Source: Bacteroidota bacterium
Lineage (GTDB): Bacteria; Bacteroidota; Bacteroidia; AKYH767-A; CANKSK01
Assembly: GCA_947485425.1 (NCBI GenBank)
Contig: CANKSK010000092.1
Coordinates: 1 to 5,518, forward strand
Direction of reading: 5' to 3'
DNA length: 5,518 nt
The position numbers and the translations under genes were made by a program. The notes beneath the pieces are model-generated. The model searched no databases, had not been told where the DNA came from, and saw only the letters and a list, made by a program, of their open reading frames with translations. This document shows, one piece after another, positions 1 through 5,518 of this stretch. Position 1 is the stretch's first letter; each line of letters begins with the position of its first letter.

Positions 1-194
1 AAATTTACCGCAAATATGCCATTCCGGGAGAAGCGGTTCAATTTGCGGAAGGTGGAAAGCGGTCGAACTATGATGTTGCCCGGATGTATGCCAAAATGAG
101 TGATGAAAACCAAATTTTACTGATACAAAACTTTGTTTTTGATAAAATACTGCCTTCTTTGGCTGATTTACGGCAAAAACAAAAAAATAATTAA
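1..194 (+). CDS. C-terminal fragment of an unidentified protein (5' end outside window)
   Basis: The third forward frame is open from the left edge and ends at a TAA at 192-194, giving 63 visible residues; the other two forward frames hit stops early. The fragment begins IYRKYAIPGEAV and ends ADLRQKQKNN. It is soluble-looking, with a probable helix (roughly residues 24-40, DVARMYAKMSDEN onward), a hydrophobic stretch around ILLIQNFVFDKILPSL and a Lys/Gln/Asn-rich tail. There is no transmembrane segment or sorting signal in the visible part. I do not recognise the family. It lies upstream of dnaN in the same direction, with an 82-base gap that contains a promoter-like box, so dnaN need not depend on its transcript. 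Evidence for coding is frame openness, sensible composition and a stop just before an AT-rich intergenic stretch. Confidence 0.7.
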   Translation, partial: IYRKYAIPGEAVQFAEGGKRSNYDVARMYAKMSDENQILLIQNFVFDKILPSLADLRQKQKNN

Positions 195-231
195 ATTATT
201 CAAAGCATGTACTAGGTTTTTAATAAAAAAT

Positions 232-239
232 TATCTTTG
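232..239 (+). promoter_or_regulatory. Putative dnaN promoter, Bacteroidota -7 box
   Basis: TATCTTTG is an exact match to the Bacteroidota primary sigma factor -7 consensus TAnnTTTG. It ends 37 bases before the dnaN ATG, which would leave a leader of about 30 bases. No clear TTG/TTTG -33 element is visible at the expected distance; only a T-run at 217-221 lies upstream. The assignment therefore rests on the -7 box and its position in the AT-rich gap before dnaN. Confidence 0.55.
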
Positions 240-276
240 CTATCCTATTCCAATCAAAATCGAAAAACATTAAATT

Positions 277-1401
277 ATGAAATTTATAGTATCCAGTTCA
301 TTGTTACTCAAACAATTACAGTCAATTAGTGGGGTTTTAAATACAAATAATCCACTTCCTATACTCGACAATTTTCTATTTGATATCATGGTTGGAGAGT
401 TAAAGGTATCCGCTTCTGATTTGGAAACAACTATGAATACCAAACTGGAGGTAGAATCGAAAGAAGCAGGCAGGATAGCCATTCCGGCAAAAATTCTACT
501 TGAAACACTTAAAAATCTTCCTGAGCAGCCATTGACCTTCAGTATTGATGAAGCTACTTTTGGCATTGAGATTAATTCTGATTACGGAAAGTATAAATTA
601 TCAGGTCAGGATGGCAATGAATTCCCCAAGGTGCCGGTAATAGAAGGCGCAAAAAGCATCACCTTATCGAGCAGTGTATTGGGAGAGGCCATTAACAAGA
701 CCTTATTTGCAACTGGAACCGATGAAATGCGACCAGCGATGTCGGGGGTTTTGTGTCAGTTTTCGCCTGAAAATTTAACTTTTGTAGCAACAGACGCGCA
801 TAAATTATCGAGATATAGACGATCAGATGTGAAATCTGAAGTAAATGCATCGTTTATTCTGCCCAAAAAACCACTTAATTTGTTGAAAAACCTATTGGTG
901 GCAAATGAAATCCCGGTGCAGATTGATTACAATGACTCCAATGCATTTTTCTCTTTTGGAAGTGTAAATTTGATTTGCAGGCTTATTGAAGGAAGATATC
1001 CGAATTACGAGGCGGTTATTCCACAAGAAAATCCGAATAAACTCAATATTGATAGACAGTCCTTACTTAATTCAATCCGTAGGGTTGCTATTTTTTCCAG
1101 TAAGACAACTTACCAAGTGCGTTTTAAAATTGTTGGCAGCGAATTGCAGATATCTGCTGAAGATATTGATTTTGCCAATGAAGCCAATGAAAGATTAAAA
1201 TGCCAATACGAAGGAGAAGATATGGAAATAGGCTTTAACGCTAAATTTCTAACGGATATCCTTTCGAATTTAAGCTGTGAGCAAATCATCATTGAAATGT
1301 CAGCACCCAATCGTGCTGGTATTATTCTTCCTGCTGATGGAGAACAAGCTGAAGGAGAAAATGTATTGATGCTTGTGATGCCAGTGATGTTGAATAACTA
1401 A
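277..1401 (+). CDS. dnaN: DNA polymerase III subunit beta (sliding clamp)
   Basis: The 374-residue product is the beta sliding clamp, a homodimeric ring that encircles DNA and tethers the replicative polymerase and other clamp-binding proteins. Length is normal for the family and the protein appears intact. The three clamp domains can be placed at roughly residues 1-120, 128-245 and 247-374. Recognisable signatures are the N-terminal MKFIVSSSLLLKQL, ATDAHKLSRYR (171-181) in domain 2, RLIEGRYPNYEAVIP (235-249) at the domain 2/3 junction, and the C-terminal MLVMPVMLNN, corresponding to the conserved MPMRL-type end that lines the peptide-binding pocket. The ATG at 277 gives the expected N-terminus. 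No Shine-Dalgarno sequence precedes it; the leader is A-rich. dnaN is convergent with the hydrolase gene on its right and is not next to dnaA within this window. The family call is secure. Confidence 0.97.
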   Translation: MKFIVSSSLLLKQLQSISGVLNTNNPLPILDNFLFDIMVGELKVSASDLETTMNTKLEVESKEAGRIAIPAKILLETLKNLPEQPLTFSIDEATFGIEINSDYGKYKLSGQDGNEFPKVPVIEGAKSITLSSSVLGEAINKTLFATGTDEMRPAMSGVLCQFSPENLTFVATDAHKLSRYRRSDVKSEVNASFILPKKPLNLLKNLLVANEIPVQIDYNDSNAFFSFGSVNLICRLIEGRYPNYEAVIPQENPNKLNIDRQSLLNSIRRVAIFSSKTTYQVRFKIVGSELQISAEDIDFANEANERLKCQYEGEDMEIGFNAKFLTDILSNLSCEQIIIEMSAPNRAGIILPADGEQAEGENVLMLVMPVMLNN

Positions 1402-1497
1402 TTCAACTCAAGAACCACCTACAAATCTTACTTTATTTTCAACTTCTGAAGAGGTATAGGAAAGATATGGGTTTTGGGGGCGGCTTTATTCCCACCT

Positions 1498-1525
1498 GCA
1501 AAACATTCTAAAATGTAATGTTTGC
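1498..1525. repeat. Imperfect inverted repeat in the dnaN/hydrolase convergent gap
   Basis: GCAAAACATT (1498-1507) and AATGTTTGC (1517-1525) pair over nine bases with one bulged A and a nine-base loop. A second small near-palindrome, GCTGAGCTTAGC (1524-1535), follows, then GGATTTTT with five T (1539-1543). The whole gap 1402-1545 has no coding potential that I can support. Since it lies between the 3' ends of two convergent genes, the repeat may help end dnaN transcription. The stem is AT-rich and the T-run is not adjacent to the main stem, so this is not a canonical intrinsic terminator. Confidence 0.3.
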
Positions 1526-1545
1526 TGAGCTTAGCGGATTTTTAA

Positions 1546-2535
1546 TTAATCATTATGGCCTTTAACATTCTGCAATTGCTTTCCTGTATTCCATAGATTT
1601 TCTTCCTCTTTGAGTTCTTGTTTCAGCTGTTCTGAGATTTCTTTGGTCATTACCTGGTTCAGATTGGGTTGACCGGCATTTACCCAAGCGGTGTACCAAA
1701 AGCTTGCCACGCCAATTACGGCAGCACGCAAGCGTCTTTCAACCATACCGGTAAGCATTTTATTATAAGCAGCAGAATATTCAGCAGAATAAACCTGCAT
1801 CATTGCCCCTCCCCTTTGTTCGTAGCTGTATTTGAGGTCTGTTGGGAAGGACTTGTTCAAATCTCTTTCCATTTGCAGCACAGAATCTACCGATGAATTG
1901 CTGGCGCGGATTATTTTCCAGGTTTCATGCAAGGGATCTTCAAAATACCTGGCTTTCCCAACAAAGTAATCATAATTTTCACCATACATTTCGGGCAATC
2001 GGGATTCCCAGAACCCATGTATTCCTTTTTGATTGGTCAACTGTCCATTGTAATTTTCTGTTGTATGTAGCGGCACATGTGCATCACCGATATAATGGCC
2101 GATATCGGCAGATATTTTTAAAATTCTGTCTACATTTTTATCTTGAAAAGCAATTGTCAAGCGGCGGAGCATCACCTGAATGTGCCAAGGATTGATGCCA
2201 TAGGCCTGCAGTGTATCTTCGGTAAATTTTTTAACAGCATCTTCCCACTTTTCAGGAACACTGTCAAAAGGATGTAAGCCATAATGATCGACATCAATAT
2301 AGTGCCTAGCGGCTTCTTCCTTGATTACATTTCTGCGTTTATCGGGATCAGGGGCATGATCGGTGACGTATTCAATGTAATTTTTATAAAAACCCATCAA
2401 ATCTGATGGCAAAACGAATACCGCCATGCGATTGATTCGACGATGCCCCCAAAAGCCCCAACCTTCCACAAAAGAAACTGCGGATGCGGTAAGAATTATT
2501 ATCATGGTGACTATCAGGACTTTTCTTGCTTTCAT
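1546..2535 (-). CDS. Secreted zinc-dependent phospholipase C / S1-P1 nuclease superfamily protein
   Basis: The 329-residue product belongs to the fold shared by Bacillus cereus-type phospholipase C and S1/P1 nucleases, which hydrolyse phosphodiesters with three zinc ions. Residues 1-25 form a signal peptide: Lys/Arg-rich start, hydrophobic core VLIVTMIIILTASAV, then SFVEG before Trp26. Cleavage after Gly25 would expose Trp26 as the N-terminal zinc ligand. The other ligands fit the family spacing: His31, an Asp within 59-65, His78 in HYIDVDHYG, His147 and Asp151 in HYIGDAHVPLH, His157, His173 and Glu177 in HGFWES. Glu at the last site resembles phospholipase C; S1/P1 nucleases have Asp. The C-terminal 40 residues are highly charged and probably helical. 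The ATG at 2535 gives a clean signal peptide. The gene sits 41 bases after comB, so it is probably the last gene of a gcvT-comB operon. Substrate (phospholipid or nucleic acid) is not determinable here. The protein probably acts in the periplasm or outside the cell. Confidence 0.88.
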   Translation of the reverse strand: MKARKVLIVTMIIILTASAVSFVEGWGFWGHRRINRMAVFVLPSDLMGFYKNYIEYVTDHAPDPDKRRNVIKEEAARHYIDVDHYGLHPFDSVPEKWEDAVKKFTEDTLQAYGINPWHIQVMLRRLTIAFQDKNVDRILKISADIGHYIGDAHVPLHTTENYNGQLTNQKGIHGFWESRLPEMYGENYDYFVGKARYFEDPLHETWKIIRASNSSVDSVLQMERDLNKSFPTDLKYSYEQRGGAMMQVYSAEYSAAYNKMLTGMVERRLRAAVIGVASFWYTAWVNAGQPNLNQVMTKEISEQLKQELKEEENLWNTGKQLQNVKGHND

Positions 2536-2576
2536 ATGATGTAATGCTTTAAGATTTTTTGATTTTGCGGCGAAAC

Positions 2577-3350
2577 CTATTTATTTTCTATTGAATGTAC
2601 ATTCAATTCAGGCATCTCCAGATGCTGTGGATTTAATTTGACAATGGCGCCATTTTCCATAATGGGAATGACCTGCAATTGATTGGGCGTTAGGCAATAT
2701 TTCACATCCTCATCGATGTTCAGTTTTGCCAATCTTTTTCGGTGTGATGAGTTTTCAAGAAAAGCATATAAATCATTTTTGGCTGCTATATATAGCTGTT
2801 CAGCAGCAATGGAGGCATCACAATTATCGGAAAGACCATAATGACCTTTGAGGTGATGCACAAGTGCCCCGGCAAAGAGGGTATCTTCCATATTGAATTT
2901 ATTCTCCCAACCGGCGCAAAGGCATATAATGGGTTGATTTTGTGTTTGAAGCCAAGAAACCAGATAATTTAAATTCAGAAAGCAACCAAAAATCACCTTA
3001 TCGGTATTTTTGGCAAGCTGAACGGCCTGAGTACCATTGGTGGTGGTCATGGCTATTTGGGCTCCTTTTAGATTGGCATTCATAAAATCAAAAGGAGAAT
3101 TCCCTAAATCAAAACCAGAAACTTTTATGCCTTTTCTTTCCCCAGCAAGTAAATAGCCTTTTTCACGGTAACTGAAGCATTCATCGATACCAGCTACGGG
3201 AACGATCTTTTTTACGCCATTTCCAATAGCGGCTGCAATTGAAGAGCTGGCTCTAAGCACATCAATCACCACAATGATTTCATTTCCCTGCAGAGCTGCA
3301 GGAAAAAGAAGAGGAGAAAAACAAACTTCGATATATTTTTGTGGGGACAA
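2577..3350 (-). CDS. comB: 2-phosphosulfolactate phosphatase family protein (ComB)
   Basis: The 257-residue product matches ComB, a magnesium-dependent phosphatase that converts 2-phospho-3-sulfolactate to 3-sulfolactate and phosphate. That step belongs to the phosphoenolpyruvate route to coenzyme M in methanogens; in bacteria the homologues are linked to sulfolactate or are of unknown role. Conserved blocks in order: IEVCFSP (7-13), VVIDVLRASSSI (27-38), LLAGERKGIKVSGFDLGNSP (67-86), TTTNGTQA (102-109), CAGWENKFNMEDTLFAGAL (145-163), SSHRKRLAKL and DVKYCL (215-220). About 20 residues after the VIP motif (228-230) form a polar tail. No ATG lies near the N-terminus. The best start is TTG at 3350, only 21 bases after the gcvT stop, with no visible Shine-Dalgarno. 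ATT at 3353 is the only other nearby candidate. The short gap suggests translation coupled to gcvT. No comA, comC or comDE lies in the window, so coenzyme M synthesis is not implied. The protein is cytoplasmic, with no signal peptide. Confidence 0.88.
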   Translation of the reverse strand: MSPQKYIEVCFSPLLFPAALQGNEIIVVIDVLRASSSIAAAIGNGVKKIVPVAGIDECFSYREKGYLLAGERKGIKVSGFDLGNSPFDFMNANLKGAQIAMTTTNGTQAVQLAKNTDKVIFGCFLNLNYLVSWLQTQNQPIICLCAGWENKFNMEDTLFAGALVHHLKGHYGLSDNCDASIAAEQLYIAAKNDLYAFLENSSHRKRLAKLNIDEDVKYCLTPNQLQVIPIMENGAIVKLNPQHLEMPELNVHSIENK

Positions 3351-3371
3351 AATGGGTAAGCGGATTAGATA

Positions 3372-4460
3372 TTAAGCGAAGGGAATTTTAACAACTTTGG
3401 CTTTAACGGCTTTATCGCGGATACTAACGGCTACTTCAGTACCTTCTGCTGCATAGGCAGAGCTTACATAGGCCATTGCGATAGATTTTTGCAGACTGGG
3501 CGCAAATGTACCGGAAGTGACAAACCCAATGACTTGGCCTGAGGTACCTAGAACAGGATAGTGGTGGCGAGGAATTCCTTTTTCCACGAGCTCAATACCA
3601 ACTATTTGTCTTTCAACGCCATTTTCTTTTTGCGCTTTAAATCTTTCTGAGGAGGTAAAATTTTTCGTGAATTTGGTAATCCAGCCAAGCCCGGATTCAA
3701 TGGGAGAAGTGGTATCATCGATATCATTTCCATAGAGACGGAATCCCATTTCAAGACGCAAGGTATCTCTGGCGCCTAGTCCAGCAGGCTTTATACCCTC
3801 TTCTTTTCCGGCCTGAAAAACAGCATTCCATAGTTTTTCAGCATCTTTATTGTCCACATACAGTTCAAAACCACCTGAACCAGTGTAGCCAGTAGCCGAA
3901 ATCAATACATTTTCAATACCTGCCAGGATTCCTTTTTGGAAGGTATAGTATTTCATAGACGCAAGGTCAACAGTGGTAAGTTTTTGGAGGACTTCAGTCG
4001 CCTTTGGTCCTTGAACAGCCAGAAGGGAAGTTTTCTCAGAAATATCTTTGAGCTCCACATCAGGAATCAAATTTGCTTGAATCCAATCAAAATCTTTTTG
4101 GATATTGGATGCATTTACCACCAACATATACGTCAAGTCATCAATCATATACACCAGTAAATCATCGATAATTCCACCTTCTACATTGGGCATACAGCTG
4201 TATTGAACCTTTCCGGGAGTGAGTTTAGAAACATCGTTGGAGGTAAGCTGCTGGAGTAATTCCAAAGCTTTGGTTCCTTTGACAATAAACTCTCCCATAT
4301 GAGAAACATCAAAAACACCTACCGCTTTGCGAACAGCTTCATGCTCAGCATTGATTCCCTCATATTGAACAGGCATCAAGAAGCCAGCAAAAGAGACCAT
4401 TTTGGCACCCAAAGCGATGTGTGCGTCTGCGAGTGCAGTTTTTTTGATTGTTTCGTTCAT
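3372..4460 (-). CDS. gcvT: Glycine cleavage system aminomethyltransferase (T protein)
   Basis: GcvT takes the aminomethyl group from the lipoyl arm of H protein, releases ammonia and transfers the one-carbon unit to tetrahydrofolate, giving 5,10-methylenetetrahydrofolate. The chosen ATG gives 362 residues, the family's usual length. Landmarks in this numbering: FAGFLMPVQY (24-33), FDVSHMGE (50-57), GGIIDD (95-100) with the folate-site Asp, VQGPKA (149-154), TGYTGSGGFELYV (190-202), GLGARDTLRLEMGFRLYGNDID (228-249, abridged), ESGLGW (255-260) and the C-terminal barrel motif GFVTSGTFAPSL (312-323). The frame extends upstream to ATGs at 4472 and 4499, but the -7 promoter box occupies 4504-4497, so the 4499 ATG would lie at or before the transcript start. 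Family members also begin close to the KKTALADAHIALGAK segment. It is the first gene of a likely operon with comB and the hydrolase. gcvH and gcvP are not in the window. No glycine riboswitch is evident, because the leader is only about 30 bases. Confidence 0.95.
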   Translation of the reverse strand: MNETIKKTALADAHIALGAKMVSFAGFLMPVQYEGINAEHEAVRKAVGVFDVSHMGEFIVKGTKALELLQQLTSNDVSKLTPGKVQYSCMPNVEGGIIDDLLVYMIDDLTYMLVVNASNIQKDFDWIQANLIPDVELKDISEKTSLLAVQGPKATEVLQKLTTVDLASMKYYTFQKGILAGIENVLISATGYTGSGGFELYVDNKDAEKLWNAVFQAGKEEGIKPAGLGARDTLRLEMGFRLYGNDIDDTTSPIESGLGWITKFTKNFTSSERFKAQKENGVERQIVGIELVEKGIPRHHYPVLGTSGQVIGFVTSGTFAPSLQKSIAMAYVSSAYAAEGTEVAVSIRDKAVKAKVVKIPFA

Positions 4461-4496
4461 TTCTGTGATCATACGTTTCGATTTACATTCTGCATA

Positions 4497-4504
4497 CAAA
4501 AATA
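4497..4504 (-). promoter_or_regulatory. Putative gcvT-comB operon promoter, Bacteroidota -7 box
   Basis: Read on the minus strand, 4504-4497 is TATTTTTG, an exact TAnnTTTG match. Its end lies 36 bases before the ATG at 4460, almost the same distance as for the dnaN box, which supports both boxes and that gcvT start. No TTG-type -33 element is visible. The region where one would lie is instead occupied by an inverted repeat and T-run (4507-4537). Confidence 0.55.
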
Positions 4505-4506
4505 CG

Positions 4507-4537
4507 AAAAAAAGATGAATTCTTTTGTATCATCTTT
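4507..4537 (-). terminator. Probable intrinsic terminator of the glycosyltransferase gene
   Basis: On the minus strand AAAGATGA (4537-4530) is followed after 11 bases by its perfect complement TCATCTTT (4518-4511), running into a seven-base T-tract (4513-4507). It lies 63 bases after the glycosyltransferase stop and just before the gcvT -7 box, the right place to separate the two transcripts. The stem has only two G-C pairs, so it may be weak. The symmetry could also make it a protein-binding site over the gcvT promoter. Confidence 0.5.
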
Positions 4538-4599
4538 GATTTAAAGTAAGGGGAAATCAAAAAAAATCTTGAAATTTATTGCATTAAAAGCAGAAAAAA

Positions 4600-5518
4600 T
4601 CAGGAAAAGAGGCCAAAGAAATTTTCGGTATGCGCCTGAACGGAATATTTTCGAATAATTTTGTCTCTGGAGGCAGAACCAAGCCTTTCGAGGATCGATC
4701 GATCTTGCATGATTTTGATAAAACTATGGTACCAATCCTCTTTATTACTGCAGATGATACCATTGATACCATCATCAACGATTTGGGTATTGACGCCGAC
4801 GGGAGAAACCATTGCAGGAATGCCGAGAGACATGTATTGCAAAGCCTTAAATCCGCACTTCCCTCTCGCCCATTCATCATCAGACAAAGGCATGATACCA
4901 ATATCGAAGGCGAGTAAATCTTTGATTTCATTTTTTTTATTCCAGGGAACAAATTTCATTGACTTGAGCTTAAACGTCGGGGCCTGATCAGAGATCACGC
5001 GAAATTCAAAAGGATATCCCTCCTGCTCAAGCTTTTGAAGAACCGTAAAAATTTCATCCAAAAATTTAATGGTGGAGTGAGAACCCGTCCAGCCAATGAT
5101 GAGCTTCTCATGGGTATAATTTTTAGTCAGGTTGTGATAGTGATTCGTATCCAGGACCGTGGGAATAAAAAAGACGTTTGCATTAAACTGAGAAGCGTAG
5201 GTGCAGAGGTAATCATTCCCGCAAGAGATTTTATATGCCCAGCGGCAAATGGTGGCAGTATTGGCATATCTTTTTAAAAAAGACACAAAATCATTCGAAT
5301 CAGAGGCATTGGGAATCCAAATGGCATCATCAAAATCATAAATAATTTTTTTCCGAAACACCTTTGCAAACAGCCAAGTAAAAATGGGCAAACCAAAAGG
5401 ACTATCTTCCCGATGAATAAGGACAAAATCAAACTGAAAAACCCTCAAAACGTCGTAAAATCTGCGCAGGTAACCCAGAAGGAGGCCGAAAATTTTGGGT
5501 AAGAAATGTCCAGGTTTA
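4600..5518 (-). CDS. GT4-type glycosyltransferase, 5' end beyond window
   Basis: A frame of 305 residues is open from the right edge (first full codon 5517-5515) to a TGA at 4602-4600. It looks like a GT-B fold, family 4 (group 1) glycosyltransferase, transferring sugar from a nucleotide-sugar donor, probably in capsule, lipopolysaccharide or other surface-glycan synthesis. In visible-fragment numbering: IHREDSPFG (34-42) and IIYDFDDAIW (58-67) in the N-terminal acceptor domain, IGWTGSHST (141-149) at the domain junction, then MPLSDDEWARGKCGFKALQY (209-228) and SPVGVN (238-243) in the donor-binding domain, ending with KYSV and FFGLFS. The Glu normally found in the LEYM-type donor motif is Gln here (ALQYM). 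A TTG at 5448 could be mistaken for a start, but 23 further in-frame codons precede it and read like protein (FLPKIFGLLLGYLRRFYDV). I infer that about 60-80 N-terminal residues are missing. Acceptor and donor cannot be named. Confidence 0.9.
   Translation of the reverse strand, partial: KPGHFLPKIFGLLLGYLRRFYDVLRVFQFDFVLIHREDSPFGLPIFTWLFAKVFRKKIIYDFDDAIWIPNASDSNDFVSFLKRYANTATICRWAYKISCGNDYLCTYASQFNANVFFIPTVLDTNHYHNLTKNYTHEKLIIGWTGSHSTIKFLDEIFTVLQKLEQEGYPFEFRVISDQAPTFKLKSMKFVPWNKKNEIKDLLAFDIGIMPLSDDEWARGKCGFKALQYMSLGIPAMVSPVGVNTQIVDDGINGIICSNKEDWYHSFIKIMQDRSILERLGSASRDKIIRKYSVQAHTENFFGLFS

Noticed and set aside
270..566. Minus-strand 98-codon frame opposite the start of dnaN
   Set aside because: It is antisense to dnaN, Ser/Phe-rich, and has no recognisable domain; it is a shadow of the real reading frame.
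1468..1503. G-rich stretch and a possible TTTTG/CAAAA pairing in the convergent gap
   Set aside because: The potential stem is interrupted by several unpaired bases, and only one five-G run is present, too little for a quadruplex or a convincing hairpin.
1669..2195. Plus-strand open frames opposite the secreted hydrolase
   Set aside because: They lie wholly antisense to a well-supported gene, have low-complexity or Cys/His-rich unlikely proteins, and show no family motif.
4461..4600. Glycine riboswitch upstream of gcvT
   Set aside because: The predicted leader is about 30 bases, too short for a glycine aptamer, and no paired aptamer-like structure is visible in the gap.
4693..4704. Three tandem GATC units inside the glycosyltransferase
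   Set aside because: They encode ordinary residues of the gene (around QDRSIL), and three copies are too few to call a repeat or methylation cluster.
4584..4987. Overlapping open frames on both strands within the glycosyltransferase 3' half
   Set aside because: The glycosyltransferase frame carries conserved motifs across the same bases; the alternatives show none.
5446..5448. TTG as the start of the glycosyltransferase
   Set aside because: The frame stays open for 23 more codons to the window edge with protein-like sequence, and the family needs a longer N-terminal domain, so the gene simply continues outside the window.

Overview
This 5.5 kb window reads as ordinary chromosomal DNA from a member of the Bacteroidota. 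Three things point there. The protein families (a trinuclear-zinc phospholipase C/S1-P1-type secreted enzyme, a GT4 glycosyltransferase with IHRE and YDFDDAIW motifs, and a bacterial ComB) resemble Bacteroidota versions. The gene starts I inspected have no recognisable Shine-Dalgarno sequence. Two upstream regions carry an exact match to the Bacteroidota -7 promoter consensus TAnnTTTG. I cannot place the organism more finely from sequence alone.

Layout. Bases 1-194 hold the last 63 codons of an unidentified plus-strand gene. dnaN, the sliding clamp of DNA polymerase III, follows at 277-1401 behind its own -7 box. A 144-base convergent gap (1402-1545) has no gene and only weak inverted repeats. 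Three minus-strand genes come next, read from right to left with gaps of 21 and 41 bases: gcvT (glycine cleavage T protein), comB (2-phosphosulfolactate phosphatase family) and a secreted zinc-dependent phospholipase C/S1-P1 superfamily enzyme. They look like one operon whose promoter lies just upstream of gcvT. Further right, also on the minus strand, is a GT4 glycosyltransferase that runs off the right edge. An inverted repeat plus T-tract separates it from the gcvT promoter and is probably its terminator.

Functionally the window is mixed: replication (dnaN), one-carbon/glycine metabolism (gcvT), a sulfonate-related phosphatase (comB), a secreted hydrolase and surface-glycan synthesis. gcvT, comB and the hydrolase share a transcript by position, but no biochemical link is evident. 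None of the usual partners (gcvH/gcvP, comA/comC, dnaA) is present.

I found no new defence system, mobile element, CRISPR array, tRNA or rRNA. The points most worth checking are gene starts: the gcvT start should be moved downstream, comB seems to start at TTG in frame with the gcvT stop, and the glycosyltransferase is 5'-truncated by the window edge. Others are the zinc-ligand set of the hydrolase and the compact terminator/promoter between the glycosyltransferase and gcvT.
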